From contig NZ_JH815209.1 in the NCBI RefSeq assembly GCF_000296505.1, positions 190,908 through 254,907 on the forward strand: a stretch of 64,000 nt of DNA, in the 5' to 3' direction. Below the pieces are notes generated by a model, which was given only the letters and a program-made list of their open reading frames with translations, searched no databases and was not told the origin of the DNA. Made by a program: the position numbers and the translations under genes. This DNA is from Schaalia turicensis ACS-279-V-Col4 (lineage in GTDB: Bacteria > Actinomycetota > Actinomycetes > Actinomycetales > Actinomycetaceae). Below are positions 19,576-28,700 of the stretch, in pieces. The first letter of the stretch is position 1. Every line of letters starts with the position of its first letter.

Positions 19576-20133
19576 TCACTCTTCAGCGCTTCCTTGGCAG
19601 GCGCTTGATTCACGAATACGGTGAAGCTGACCGTCCCAACCGTTCACCCATGATTGGGCAAGATTCGCAAGGTTGAGGGGGTAGACCTCGCCGTTTAGCG
19701 CCCGTTGAGCAAGCTCATCGAGATCCCACCAGCGCTGTTCGTCGATCACGTCGCGTTCTAGGTCGGTCCACCCATCATTGTTCAGCGTGACACGTTGAGT
19801 GTGAGCGATGAAGAACCACTCGTCCTGTTTGGCGGTAATGGATAAAAAGTCGAAGGTTGCTTCACGATAGATCACGGGGCCAACAAGAGCATCGGGTTCT
19901 AAGACAATCCCCGTTTCTTCAAAGAGCTCTCGACAGGCTGCTTCTGCGGGATTCTCCCCCTCCATGATTCCGCCACCGATGGTGAACCACCACTGGCGTT
20001 CCGGCTGATCACGATCGTGTCCTTTGGCAAGGAGCAATCTGCCATTCTCATCAAAAAGGATCACGCGAGCCGCTTGTCGGTGCGGGTAGCCGTCTGCATC
20101 CACCGGCCATTCGTTTTCATCAAGACCAGACAT
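19576..20133 (-). CDS. Nudix hydrolase
   Basis: 185-residue pyrophosphohydrolase. A complete Nudix box spans residues 54-76 (G-x5-E-x7-REL-x-EE-x-GI; GGIMEGENPAEAACRELFEE). Residues 20-38 form the first strand of the fold (QAARVILFDENGRLLLAKG). Substrate cannot be predicted. It starts three bases after the PrsW-type gene and is the last gene of the run that begins at thrS or further upstream. Confidence 0.9.
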   Translation of the reverse strand: MSGLDENEWPVDADGYPHRQAARVILFDENGRLLLAKGHDRDQPERQWWFTIGGGIMEGENPAEAACRELFEETGIVLEPDALVGPVIYREATFDFLSITAKQDEWFFIAHTQRVTLNNDGWTDLERDVIDEQRWWDLDELAQRALNGEVYPLNLANLAQSWVNGWDGQLHRIRESSACQGSAEE

Positions 20134-20136
20134 GGA

Positions 20137-21393
20137 TTACCTCGCGTTATTCAATGTCGTCTGTGTCATCGCATTGAGGAAGAACTGACGATCTTGACTG
20201 ACCTGAGCAACCAACTGTCGGTCGAGTTCGATGCGAGAATCATCCGCACCCAAACGTTCTTGGAGCTTTTGATCAAGCCCCAGGGCGGCAAGATGAGAAA
20301 GGAATCGTCTCATTGCTTTTTGCGCGTCCTTGCCCGCAGGCTTCACCCAGTTCATCGCAGTTCTGCGACCGGCTTTCTCACTGACCATGACCACCTCGGC
20401 GGGAAGGACCCATCCGGCTTGGACGTAGGGAATGAGCCCTTCACGAACGGTCTTCAATTCGCGTCGTGAAATCCAGGTCAGCACAATCATCCAGCCGACG
20501 AACAGTGGAATCTCGACAAAGAGATAGTTGGTAATAAAACTGGTAGCTTCTGAGGTTCCCGCATAATTCCACAATCCGTGAACGTACATTGCGATGCTTA
20601 ATCCCAGAAGGCTGACGATGGTACGGGGTAGCCAGGAGCGTAGGCGAATCAGCGCAAAAGCGAGAGCAAGGCCGGTGAATGATGTGGCCATCGGGTGCAG
20701 GAATGGGCTGAAAACCCCACGAAGGATGACAGTGACGGTCAGGGCCGCTGATCCTTCTTGACTTGCCTGCAGGAAGTATTGAATGTTCTCGATAAAAGCG
20801 AAGCCTGCGCCGGAAAAGCCGGCATAGACAATACCATCGATCAGGGAATGAATGGTGCTTCTACGGGCGAGGATGATGAACAGAACACCGAGTGCTTTGA
20901 GTGTTTCTTCGACCGGAGGGGCAACATATACGGCTGTCCACCGCATTGCTTCCATTTCGTCGCCAAGTACCAGCGTGGCGTTGAGGAGCAGTGCAGAGTT
21001 CAGCATGGATGCCCCGACAATGGCGACGCCCGCACCCCAGACGAAAGCAACGATTTTTGTCCACAAGGGTTCTGGCTCATGACGATCCAAGTGAATGAAG
21101 AACCCCAGAACAACGATCAGAGGGAAGGACGCAAGGAATGCTAAGTAGGCGGTGGTTGATACGTCGCTCAGCGAAATGTATCCGTAAATGCTCAGCGCGA
21201 TACAGATCGCTGAGACAGCAATGATTGACGTTTCGAAGCGCGGAAGGCGAAAATGTCGAGGCTGGGGTACATCCCACATTGGCGCTGAATAATGCGTCGT
21301 CGGAGAAACCATGTTTGCTCTGGGCACGTCGGGGCGAATACGCGAAAGTCGGAACTGTTCTCCAGGACCGGATGATGCACTTTCGTATGTCAC
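20137..21393 (-). CDS. PrsW-family intramembrane metalloprotease-like protein
   Basis: 418-residue polytopic membrane protein with about eight hydrophobic helices. PrsW-type motifs are present: the EE-x2-K motif in APPVEETLKALG, the GAGFAFIEN helix, the His in FLHPMATSF, and HGLWNY. PrsW in Bacillus cleaves an anti-sigma factor; the target here is unknown and no sigma/anti-sigma pair is adjacent. I choose GTG 21393 because GGAG lies five bases upstream. ATG 21312 is an alternative that would shorten it by 27 residues. It lies 38 bases after pgsA, where pathway relatives carry lipid mannosylation genes. Confidence 0.82.
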   Translation of the reverse strand: MTYESASSGPGEQFRLSRIRPDVPRANMVSPTTHYSAPMWDVPQPRHFRLPRFETSIIAVSAICIALSIYGYISLSDVSTTAYLAFLASFPLIVVLGFFIHLDRHEPEPLWTKIVAFVWGAGVAIVGASMLNSALLLNATLVLGDEMEAMRWTAVYVAPPVEETLKALGVLFIILARRSTIHSLIDGIVYAGFSGAGFAFIENIQYFLQASQEGSAALTVTVILRGVFSPFLHPMATSFTGLALAFALIRLRSWLPRTIVSLLGLSIAMYVHGLWNYAGTSEATSFITNYLFVEIPLFVGWMIVLTWISRRELKTVREGLIPYVQAGWVLPAEVVMVSEKAGRRTAMNWVKPAGKDAQKAMRRFLSHLAALGLDQKLQERLGADDSRIELDRQLVAQVSQDRQFFLNAMTQTTLNNAR

Positions 21394-21431
21394 TGATTCT
21401 CCGTTAATTGCCTGCGTAGACGCGGGGCTTC

Positions 21432-22064
21432 TCAGATATGGCCGTCGATCTTCTTCAGTGCACCAGCAGTAAATGCGATTCGCTGGCCGACGGTGAATAG
21501 AGAGGCGAAGGCGACCCAGATGAGGCCTGCGACGGCCCACCACTGTCCACATCCCCAGTCGGTCAAAGCCGCCCCGACGAGGACAACGATCAACCGATCG
21601 GTTCGTTCCGCGATACCAACTTTGGCCAGAACTCCGATGGATTCGGCGCGTGCTCGAGCGTAGGGAACGGCTCCGGTACCGACGATGGCGATGAGTCCTC
21701 CAACCAGTCCAACCGTGCGTGCGGTTGAAGGCTCCCATCCGAAGATCAACCACGCGCACACTGATGCGAATACTGCGCCGTCGGAAATACGGTCCAGCGT
21801 TGAGTCAAGGAAGGCGCCGAAGCGCGACCCACCTGTCGTCATACGTGCCAGTGTGCCGTCAACTGAGTCTGCGAAAAGAACGAGGCCCAGCGCAATGCCG
21901 CCTTGCCAGACGTAGCCGAATGGAATAGTCGCGCACGCGACACCAACGCTGGCAATTGTTCCGATGATCGTCACCGCATTCGCACTGACCCCAAGTTTGG
22001 CGAGGAGGCGTGCAAGCGGTGTAAAGATCGTCTTCGTCATTGAACGACCGTGATTTCCAAGCAT
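21432..22064 (-). CDS. pgsA: Phosphatidylinositol phosphate synthase (CDP-alcohol transferase)
   Basis: 210-residue integral membrane enzyme that joins CDP-diacylglycerol and an inositol phosphate, the first step of phosphatidylinositol synthesis in actinobacteria. The CDP-alcohol phosphatidyltransferase signature D-x2-DG-x2-AR-x8-G-x3-D-x3-D is intact as DSVDGTLARM then FGAFLDSTLD. Several membrane helices surround it. Position directly after a HIT gene and thrS is the conserved actinobacterial order for this enzyme rather than for a PgsA phosphatidylglycerophosphate synthase. The start overlaps the HIT stop by one base. Confidence 0.9.
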   Translation of the reverse strand: MLGNHGRSMTKTIFTPLARLLAKLGVSANAVTIIGTIASVGVACATIPFGYVWQGGIALGLVLFADSVDGTLARMTTGGSRFGAFLDSTLDRISDGAVFASVCAWLIFGWEPSTARTVGLVGGLIAIVGTGAVPYARARAESIGVLAKVGIAERTDRLIVVLVGAALTDWGCGQWWAVAGLIWVAFASLFTVGQRIAFTAGALKKIDGHI

Positions 22065-22624
22065 CAGGATTCCTTCGGCCAGGCGTCAGCGAGCATGTGG
22101 CGCGCATCTGATAAAAGCTGGGGAACAGCTTTCGTCTGAGCAATAATCGGCAGGAAGTTAGCATCCCCAAGCCAGCGCGGAACGATGTGTTGATGCAGGT
22201 GAGCAGCAATTCCCGCTCCGGCGACATCACCCTGATTCATCCCCAGGTTAAAGCCCTGCGGCCCACTAGTAGCGCGAAGAACTCGCATAGAGGTAGCCGT
22301 CAGCTCCCCCACTTCAATGCGCTCTTCATCGGTTAAATCCGTGTAGTCAGCGACGTGACGGTACGGACAGACCAGAAGGTGCCCAGAATTGTAAGGGAAC
22401 AGGTTCATCAGCACGAACGCACGGCGACCGCGATAGACGATCAAGGCGTCCTCATCGCTCTTCGATGGAGCTGCGCAGAACGGGCAGGTGTGATCCGTTG
22501 AGTCTGATGGTTTGCCTTCGCCATTGATATACGCCATGCGGTACGGCGTCCAAAAACGTTTGAAGGCATCCGGAGCGCCCGCTATTTCACGGGAATCTTC
22601 AACCAGTGGCTCAACGTCACTCAT
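22064..22624 (-). CDS. HIT-domain protein (Ap4A phosphorylase-like)
   Basis: 186-residue histidine-triad protein. The catalytic H-x-H-x-H motif is HLHQHIVPRW, and a CPFC pair in the N-terminal third probably binds zinc, as in actinobacterial AP4A phosphorylase relatives. The hydrophobic NLFPYNSGHLLVCPYRH stretch is typical. It is likely to act on dinucleoside polyphosphates or AMP conjugates; that is family-based. It starts five bases after the thrS stop. Confidence 0.92.
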   Translation of the reverse strand: MSDVEPLVEDSREIAGAPDAFKRFWTPYRMAYINGEGKPSDSTDHTCPFCAAPSKSDEDALIVYRGRRAFVLMNLFPYNSGHLLVCPYRHVADYTDLTDEERIEVGELTATSMRVLRATSGPQGFNLGMNQGDVAGAGIAAHLHQHIVPRWLGDANFLPIIAQTKAVPQLLSDARHMLADAWPKES

Positions 22625-22629
22625 GGTGT

Positions 22630-24657
22630 TCAGTCCTGCTCGACAAAAAGGTCCGAGTTGTTGCGCCTACGGACATGGTTCACGATGCGGGCAACAGCAT
22701 CGTCGATGGCCACGCCGTTGTCCTGCGAGCCGTCACGGAAACGGAAGGACACCGCACCGGCTTCAACATCTTCGCCACCAGCAATCAGGGTGAAGGGAAC
22801 CTTTTCCTTCGATGCGTTTCGGATCTTCTTACCGAAACGATCGTCGGAGTGGTCAACCTCTACGCGGATGCCTTCGGCCTTGAGCTTGGCGGCGACCTGG
22901 TCGACATAGTCAGCAAACGCCTCGGCAACCGGGATAATCTTCACCTGGACTGGAGCAAGCCATGCTGGGAATGCACCCGCGTAGTGCTCGGTCAGAACAC
23001 CGATGAAGCGTTCGACGGAGCCAAGCTTCGCCGAGTGAATCATGACCGGGCGCTGGCGTGAGCCATCAGCAGCCGTGTATTCGAGGTCGAAACGCTCAGG
23101 CTGGTTGAAGTCGTACTGAATGGTCGACATCTGCCACGTACGGCCGATAGCATCCTTGACCTGCACGGAAACCTTCGGACCGTAGAATGCTGCGCCACCC
23201 GGATCTGGAACCAGTTGCAGACCGGTTGCCGAGCAGGCGTCTTCAAGAGCCTTCGTGGCGTTCGCCCAGTCTTCATCGGAACCGATGAACTTGTCCTTCT
23301 TCTTGCCGTCTTCGTCGCGCGTCGACAGTTCAAGATAGAAGTCATTCAGGCCAAATGCTTCCAAGATGGACAGGAAGAAATTGATCTGCGAGCGAATTTC
23401 TTCGCCTGCCTGCTCGGGCGTGCAGTACGTGTGCGAGTCATCCTGAGTGAAGCCACGCATACGGGTCAGGCCGTGGACAACACCGCTCTTCTCGTAGCGG
23501 TAATCGTGGCCCATCTCGAAGAATCGTGCGGGAAGTTCACGGTAGGAACGACCGCGTGAGCGGAAGATCAGGTTGTGCATCGGGCAGTTCATGGCCTTGA
23601 GGTAGTACTCCTGGCCAGCCTTTGTGATGTTGCCTTCTTCGTCGCGTTCCTCGTCAACCTGCATGGGCGGGAACATCGTGTCCGCGTAGTACGGCAGGTG
23701 GCCGGAAGTGTGGAACAGACCGCCCTTAGAGATCTCGGGGGTGTGAACGAAATCGAAGCCAAACTGCTCGTGGCGTTCGATCACATACTTCTCAATCTCG
23801 TGACGCAGGATGCCCCCCTTGGGGTGGAAGACGACAAGGCCGGGGCCAATTTCCTCCGGGAAGGAGAACAGATCAAGTTCTGCGCCCAGGCGACGGTGAT
23901 CGCGACGTTCGGCTTCCTTGATACGCTCCTGGTAGGCGACGAGGTCGTCCTTCGAGGCCCACGCAGTGCCGTAGATACGCTGCAGGTGATCTCCGGACTG
24001 GTCGCCCTTCCAATAGGCGGCTGATGCCTTGGTGAGCGCAAAGCCGTTGCCGATCAGGCGGGTGTTCGGCAGGTGCGGTCCGCGACAGAGGTCTTTCCAT
24101 GCAACGGTGCCGTCTCTGCGAACGTTGTCGTACATGGTGAGCTCGTGGCCACCGACCTCAACTGAAGCACCTTCTGCACCCGAGCCCTTCGTGGTGACAA
24201 GTTCCAGCTTGTACGGCTGGTCTGCGAGCTCAACACGCGCCTCGTCCTCAGAAATGACGCGACGGACGAACGACTGGCCTTCCTTCACGATGCGCTTCAT
24301 CTTCTTTTCGAGTTCACGCATCAGTTCGGGGGTGACCGAATCGATATTGCCGAAGTCGTAATAGAAGCCATCGGTAATGAACGGACCAATACCAAGGTTG
24401 ACATCCGGGAAGGTGTCCTGAACTGCCTGAGCCAGCACGTGAGTGGCGCTGTGGCGAAGAATGTCCAAGCCAGCGGGCGAATCAATAGTGATTGCCTCGA
24501 CCGTCATTCCCTCTTTAAATTCAGTGAACAGGTCGCGAGGAGTGCCGTCAATCATGAGGGCAACGACCTCACGACGCTGCTCATACCAAGTAGTACCCGT
24601 GGTTCCACTTTCCACGGTCTGCTTCTCTTGGTCGATGACGAGGTCGATGCTGGACAC
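22630..24657 (-). CDS. thrS: Threonine-tRNA ligase
   Basis: Charges tRNA-Thr. The 675-residue product carries an N-terminal TGS domain ([20 protein letters not shown]), the editing domain with [10 protein letters not shown], the class II catalytic core ([19 protein letters not shown] seen; motif 2 [21 protein letters not shown] in parts), and a C-terminal anticodon-binding domain. The GTG at 24657 is chosen because AAGGAG lies six bases upstream and the TGS domain starts there; the open frame extends further but without a plausible start. No T-box leader is visible in the 146 bases upstream. Confidence 0.97.
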   Translation of the reverse strand: MSSIDLVIDQEKQTVESGTTGTTWYEQRREVVALMIDGTPRDLFTEFKEGMTVEAITIDSPAGLDILRHSATHVLAQAVQDTFPDVNLGIGPFITDGFYYDFGNIDSVTPELMRELEKKMKRIVKEGQSFVRRVISEDEARVELADQPYKLELVTTKGSGAEGASVEVGGHELTMYDNVRRDGTVAWKDLCRGPHLPNTRLIGNGFALTKASAAYWKGDQSGDHLQRIYGTAWASKDDLVAYQERIKEAERRDHRRLGAELDLFSFPEEIGPGLVVFHPKGGILRHEIEKYVIERHEQFGFDFVHTPEISKGGLFHTSGHLPYYADTMFPPMQVDEERDEEGNITKAGQEYYLKAMNCPMHNLIFRSRGRSYRELPARFFEMGHDYRYEKSGVVHGLTRMRGFTQDDSHTYCTPEQAGEEIRSQINFFLSILEAFGLNDFYLELSTRDEDGKKKDKFIGSDEDWANATKALEDACSATGLQLVPDPGGAAFYGPKVSVQVKDAIGRTWQMSTIQYDFNQPERFDLEYTAADGSRQRPVMIHSAKLGSVERFIGVLTEHYAGAFPAWLAPVQVKIIPVAEAFADYVDQVAAKLKAEGIRVEVDHSDDRFGKKIRNASKEKVPFTLIAGGEDVEAGAVSFRFRDGSQDNGVAIDDAVARIVNHVRRRNNSDLFVEQD

Positions 24658-24803
24658 GAATGTCTCCTTGATCAAACGATGAATATACCGCTGACAGTCT
24701 ACTCGCCCAGTCACCTCATCACCGCACCCGACCCCCTCAGTGAACCAACCAACGGACAAATCTCGACGCACGTGTGTACAACTGACGGAGACGAAAGAGG
24801 TGA

Positions 24804-25841
24804 CTAACGGGAAACTCGACGCAACTTTCGTTTCACATTCAGCAACGAACGCACCATGATGTACTGCGGGCGCGACACGGGCAGATCCCAAGCGCCAGCA
24901 ACATCTGTGTATGAAGTCGCGAAAGCAAGCTTGTAGCGGCCAACGTGGAACAGCGTTGAATTACGCGGAGAATGAATGCCTCGAAGATCGAACCCTTTAA
25001 AGCCTTCGCTACCAAGGAGGAGTGCAACCTCAACATCCAAGAACGCAGGACTTCCCAAGCGGCGACCGCGATCCGAAGAAGCGCCGTACTCAGCTTGAGC
25101 ATTCTTCCCGTTCAGCAACACCAGATCCCAACAGAGGATCTCGTTGTCCTGCGTACGAGCAGTGAATACGCGAGCGTGCTGTGACCCCAGGATGCGCAAC
25201 AGAGACTGGTAATAGCCGATGGGGTGTGGACGGAATCCATCACGCTCCGCTGTTTGCTTCAGGACCTCGTAGTACGGTGAAAAATCAACTGATGCAGCCT
25301 CGGTTTCCTCGTGGATCTGAACGCCGAACTCATCGGCTTTCTTCGTTGAACGACGAAGCGTGCGCCTGCCACCATTGGTCAATGATTCGAGCACTGCATC
25401 GCGATCCCCGCGTCCGGTTTCGATGATGACGGTGCGGTCATATGTCACGATCTGCAACGGTTCTTCAAGATCCTTGGCAGCAAACCACGAATGCAGACGG
25501 ATGAAGACAATTCCGCGATCGCGACTGCGAACAAACTTCAGTAGGTCCTTGCGCAGGCGTTCCTCGCGTTCAGGAGTGGCCTCGCGAATCCAGACGGGAC
25601 CTGATTTTGCCCACAAGTAGCGCAACGCGCGAAGCTTGTATTCAAACAGCGCGATGACAGCGATGCATTTGTCGTTCTCATACCAAGCAAGGCGACCAAG
25701 CTCCCCCGCCCAGAGAGGATGTCCTTGTGCAGCTGAAAACTCTTCCCACTGCTGCGACTGTTCGATAGGAAGTCCACCCACACCGGAAACAGCATGTTGC
25801 ATGTCGCGTGCGTTAATCGGTCGCAGACTCGTGGAAGTCAT
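24804..25841 (-). CDS. FemAB-like peptidoglycan bridge transferase
   Basis: 345-residue protein with FemAB/GNAT-type features. There is an N-terminal acyltransferase half ([26 protein letters not shown]), a central [17 protein letters not shown] segment, and a C-terminal half with [16 protein letters not shown] and the conserved GFDLRGI region. Family members transfer amino acids from aminoacyl-tRNA to the stem-peptide lysine or ornithine of lipid II. It lies 43 bases downstream of an ATP-grasp ligase gene and upstream of thrS on the same strand. The ATG at 25841 follows GAAAGG by six bases. The transferred amino acid is not predictable. Confidence 0.8.
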   Translation of the reverse strand: MTSTSLRPINARDMQHAVSGVGGLPIEQSQQWEEFSAAQGHPLWAGELGRLAWYENDKCIAVIALFEYKLRALRYLWAKSGPVWIREATPEREERLRKDLLKFVRSRDRGIVFIRLHSWFAAKDLEEPLQIVTYDRTVIIETGRGDRDAVLESLTNGGRRTLRRSTKKADEFGVQIHEETEAASVDFSPYYEVLKQTAERDGFRPHPIGYYQSLLRILGSQHARVFTARTQDNEILCWDLVLLNGKNAQAEYGASSDRGRRLGSPAFLDVEVALLLGSEGFKGFDLRGIHSPRNSTLFHVGRYKLAFATSYTDVAGAWDLPVSRPQYIMVRSLLNVKRKLRRVSR

Positions 25842-25884
25842 GTAAAGCCTTTCGTCTCTGTTCACCCAGCAAGTAGTCATGGGC

Positions 25885-27132
25885 TCAGAATGAGCGGTCA
25901 GTCGGTCGAGGATAGTAGAGAGCAAATTTTCGGAAGTGGTTCAAACGTTGCAAGCGAACAATTATGTTCCGCTTTGCATTGTCCTCGTGCGGATTGATCA
26001 GCGGATCAAAGCGACGATGGTTCTTGATCAACGATTTCACGCGCTTCTTCAAAGGTTCATCTCGCAAGTATCGCAACAGCAGTCGGTCTGGAACCATCGA
26101 ATAGAGAATTTCACGCGAAATGCGCTTGTGTTCCATGCGCTTCCCATCGATCAAATCGCCTACCATGACGAGCATCGGATTGGCTCCACCTGCGGTCATG
26201 TACCAATTGTTGCGTCCAATTCGAGGATTCACTTCGAAGAATACGGCGCGGTTATCACGTGGATCGATCTTCACGTCAAAGTTGGCAAAACCGCGATATC
26301 CGGCACGTGTCAGCAGGCGTTCAGCTTGTTGCCACAGTTCAGGGAATTCTTCGGTGATCATGGCAACCGGATTACCGATCATGGTCGGTGCATGATCTTC
26401 AAGAAGCACTCGCGCCGAGCCGATCAACGTCACCTCGCCGTGGCTATCGACGTATGCGGTGATGGAACGCATTGCGGTGTTGTCGCCAGGGATCAGTTCC
26501 TGGACAAGAAAAAGATCGCGGAATCCGGCTTCTCCGAGCGTTCTCCACATCTGCGCCAATTCGACCTCATCTTCGAGGAACCAAATCTTGCGTTTGCCTT
26601 CAAAGTGCAGACGATCGTAGGCATCTGCTCTGGCAGCCTTGGCAACAATCGGGAAGTCGAAGGGAATCGAAGGTGCAACCCACTGATCGGAATAGTCAGA
26701 CATGTCGACGCCGATACCTCGAGGCGCATCAATGCCAGCGTCTTCACACGCCTGCGCAAAAGCGACTTTGTCTGTAAGAAGCTCAATCGTTTCCAGGGAT
26801 GGGAACGGGAGCGCGTAGTATTCGCCGAGCTGGTCGTAGTTGCGAGCAATGAAGGTTGAATGCAGGTCATGGTTTGCCATCAGAATCAATGCTTTATCAG
26901 CGTTTTCTTTGGCAATTGCACAAAGTTCGTGAAGAAGAACGTCGTCAGATGCGTCTGCTTCGATGTGATGAACGTCGAAGAAGTTCGAGCCCGTGATGGA
27001 CACGGTGGGCTCGTTTGATACGCACAGGCATCGACATCCAAAGGCCTCGTTGAAAGAGCGACCGATTCCGTAAACACCAAAATCGCCACCCAAGATCACG
27101 GGAAGAATCACTCGTGAGCGAGAAGAGACCAT
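25885..27132 (-). CDS. ATP-grasp carboxylate-amine ligase
   Basis: 415-residue ATP-grasp enzyme of the group that includes the Enterococcus D-aspartate ligase. Seen are the N-terminal Rossmann-like start (RVILPVILGGDFGVYGIGRS), the hinge and ATP-binding region (FDFPIVAKAARADAYDRLHF), and the metal-binding segment VFFEVNPRIGRNNWYMT. Pairing with a FemAB-like gene suggests a role in building the peptidoglycan interpeptide bridge, one enzyme adding a D-amino acid and the other an L-amino acid; this is inference. AAGGTGG lies nine bases before the ATG. The tRNA terminator lies about 100 bases upstream. Confidence 0.78.
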   Translation of the reverse strand: MVSSRSRVILPVILGGDFGVYGIGRSFNEAFGCRCLCVSNEPTVSITGSNFFDVHHIEADASDDVLLHELCAIAKENADKALILMANHDLHSTFIARNYDQLGEYYALPFPSLETIELLTDKVAFAQACEDAGIDAPRGIGVDMSDYSDQWVAPSIPFDFPIVAKAARADAYDRLHFEGKRKIWFLEDEVELAQMWRTLGEAGFRDLFLVQELIPGDNTAMRSITAYVDSHGEVTLIGSARVLLEDHAPTMIGNPVAMITEEFPELWQQAERLLTRAGYRGFANFDVKIDPRDNRAVFFEVNPRIGRNNWYMTAGGANPMLVMVGDLIDGKRMEHKRISREILYSMVPDRLLLRYLRDEPLKKRVKSLIKNHRRFDPLINPHEDNAKRNIIVRLQRLNHFRKFALYYPRPTDRSF

Positions 27133-27234
27133 GAATTCAAACCACCTTTGTGCGCGCCCGATCAGCCTACCTGTTTTGCTCTTTCAAGGATATAAGGGAA
27201 ACCCTCATTACTGGGTGACCTGCCACGAGGTAAC

Positions 27235-27262
27235 AAAAAACGTCTTTCCCGCAGGAAAGACG
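27235..27262 (-). terminator. Rho-independent terminator of the tRNA cluster
   Basis: On the minus strand CGTCTTTCC pairs with GGAAAGACG across a four-base loop and is followed by six T. It lies directly downstream of tRNA-Val(CAC). Confidence 0.9.
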
Positions 27263-27273
27263 AAATCATTGAG

Positions 27274-27345
27274 TGGGCGATACTGGGATCGAACCAGTGA
27301 CCTCTTCCGTGTGAAGGAAGCGCGCTACCCCTGCGCCAATCGCCC
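27274..27345 (-). tRNA. tRNA-Val (anticodon CAC)
   Basis: 72 nt. The acceptor GGGCGAT pairs with ATCGCCC, the anticodon loop TTCACAC gives CAC, and the T-loop is TTCGATC. The discriminator is A and no CCA is encoded. It reads GTG codons and is the last tRNA of the cluster. Confidence 0.95.
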
Positions 27346-27346
27346 G

Positions 27347-27417
27347 AGGTGGGTACGGGATTCGAACCCGTGTATACGGCTTTGCAGGCCGCTGCCTCGC
27401 CTCTCGGCCAACCCACC
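27347..27417 (-). tRNA. tRNA-Cys (anticodon GCA)
   Basis: 71 nt. The acceptor GGTGGGT pairs with ACCCACC, the anticodon loop is CTGCAAA, and the T-loop is TTCGAAT. The discriminator is U, typical for cysteine. It is separated from tRNA-Val(CAC) by one base. Confidence 0.95.
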
Positions 27418-27457
27418 ACGCTTGACCCATCGGAAAGGTTGAATCCGGGGCTCAACG

Positions 27458-27530
27458 AGCGGATGACGGGACTCGAACCCGCGACCCTCACCTTGGCAAG
27501 GTGATGCTCTACCAACTGAGCCACATCCGC
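27458..27530 (-). tRNA. tRNA-Gly (anticodon GCC), copy 2
   Basis: 73 nt. The acceptor GCGGATG pairs with CATCCGC and the anticodon loop TTGCCAA gives GCC. The sequence is identical to the copy at 27673-27745. Confidence 0.95.
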
Positions 27531-27599
27531 GAACTTGTCCCAACTGATCTGGAACTGGGATTTACCCGTCGTGTCCCAAAAGTATTGAGAGACAATGAG

Positions 27600-27671
27600 T
27601 GGGCGATACTGGGATCGAACCAGTGACCTCTTCCGTGTCAGGGAAGCGCGCTCCCGCTGCGCCAATCGCCC
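27600..27671 (-). tRNA. tRNA-Val (anticodon GAC)
   Basis: 72 nt. The body closely resembles tRNA-Val(CAC), with anticodon loop CTGACAC giving GAC. The acceptor GGGCGAT pairs with ATCGCCC. Confidence 0.95.
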
Positions 27672-27672
27672 G

Positions 27673-27745
27673 AGCGGATGACGGGACTCGAACCCGCGAC
27701 CCTCACCTTGGCAAGGTGATGCTCTACCAACTGAGCCACATCCGC
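27673..27745 (-). tRNA. tRNA-Gly (anticodon GCC), copy 1
   Basis: 73 nt; first tRNA of the cluster in transcription order. The anticodon loop TTGCCAA gives GCC. It is separated from tRNA-Val(GAC) by one base, so the cluster is probably one processed transcript. Confidence 0.95.
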
Positions 27746-28130
27746 GTATCTCTTCGAACACTTACGCGTTCATTTCGAACAGGGAAAACACTAACAGGGA
27801 ATCACGCAAAAAGCGAAATCGAACGAACGTTGCGCGCGTCACAGCCACTGTTTTCCGCAGTATTTTGCGAAAAGATTACTCAGAGCCTCGGTGAGCGTAC
27901 AGGCTTCCTTAGATACACACGATGGACCAGCAACGAGTTCCTCATCGATACGCCCCGCGAAGAGGTGGGCAGTACCTTTTCCGAATGTGCATGTTTTTAC
28001 TCTATAAGTGACAGAACTACTATCGGATGCGATGCGTTAAGAAAAACAACGTCATTGCTCAGTGTGACGTGAATCGTGGCGGGTCATTTTCGCAGTGGAC
28101 GGCGTGCCCAGCAAAGGGGTTACTTTCACT
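27746..28130. other. Divergent intergenic region between tRNA cluster and DUF3000 gene
   Basis: About 385 bases with no gene I can support. It must carry the tRNA promoter on the minus strand; TAGTGT about 45 bases before tRNA-Gly is a possible -10. On the plus strand, TTCCGA then TATAAG with 18 bases between them (near 27978-28007) could be a distal promoter for the DUF3000 gene. No repeat or riboswitch was recognised. Confidence 0.4.
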
Positions 28131-28146
28131 CACTTAGCCTAAGTGC
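28131..28146 (+). promoter_or_regulatory. Palindrome over putative -10 box of DUF3000 gene
   Basis: CACTTAGCCTAAGTG (28131-28145) is a perfect inverted repeat around one central base. It contains TAGCCT at 28135-28140, exactly six bases before the GTG at 28147. It could be both a leaderless -10 element and an operator. No Shine-Dalgarno precedes the GTG. Confidence 0.45.
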
Positions 28147-28698
28147 GTGGATAATCGCGCTGGCATGGAAGAGTTCGCTGAATCGTTGGCAACTCTGCGT
28201 CGCACTATCGATAATCCTCTTCTCGAGTTCGAAGAAGTTCCCCCACCTTCACGCATGGCGCCTTTCACCGCAGCTCTTGTCATGCGAACATTGGCCAACG
28301 ATGGCAGAGAACCTCTTGCTCAGGGACGTTTTGTCATCCTGCATGATCCCGACGAGCAAGCCGGCTGGAATGGAACATACCGCCTGGTTGCGCAGTTACG
28401 TTCGCAAGTTGACCCTGAAATGGGGCATGACCCGTTGCTCACCGAAGCTCTCTGGGCATGGACAGATGATTGCCTGGTTGAAGAAGGCGCAGCGTATCAC
28501 GACCTGACGGGAACAGTCACCCGGGAGTTTTCAGAATCATTTGGCGGTCTTTCATTGCGAGGCTCCACTCTCAACGTCGAAATCCGAGCCTCGTGGACCC
28601 CTTCGACTACCGACTTAGGAGCCCACCTACGAGCTTGGACAGATCTGATGCTTCGTACCAGTGGTGTGGCATCCCAGCGATTCCTTGAGGGAGTCTAA
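28147..28698 (+). CDS. DUF3000 family protein
   Basis: 183-residue actinobacterial protein of unknown function (DUF3000). Recognisable parts are the N-terminal helix MEEFAESLATLRRT, the RFVILHDPDEQAGWNG and FRLVAQLR-like strand (TYRLVAQLRSQVDPEM), the WAWTDDCL helix, and the C-terminal ASWTPSTTDLGAHLRAWTDL segment. No catalytic motif is evident. It lies two bases upstream of the RNase D gene, a conserved actinobacterial pairing. The GTG at 28147 is preferred for its -10 spacing; ATG 28165 is the alternative. Confidence 0.85.
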   Translation: MDNRAGMEEFAESLATLRRTIDNPLLEFEEVPPPSRMAPFTAALVMRTLANDGREPLAQGRFVILHDPDEQAGWNGTYRLVAQLRSQVDPEMGHDPLLTEALWAWTDDCLVEEGAAYHDLTGTVTREFSESFGGLSLRGSTLNVEIRASWTPSTTDLGAHLRAWTDLMLRTSGVASQRFLEGV

Positions 28699-28700
28699 GA

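Noticed and set aside
24658..24803. T-box leader upstream of thrS
   Set aside because: The region is short, with no specifier stem, T-box bulge sequence or antiterminator.
27162..27761. Long open reading frames across the tRNA cluster
   Set aside because: They run through five well-formed tRNA genes and repeat where the tRNAs repeat; they are artefacts.
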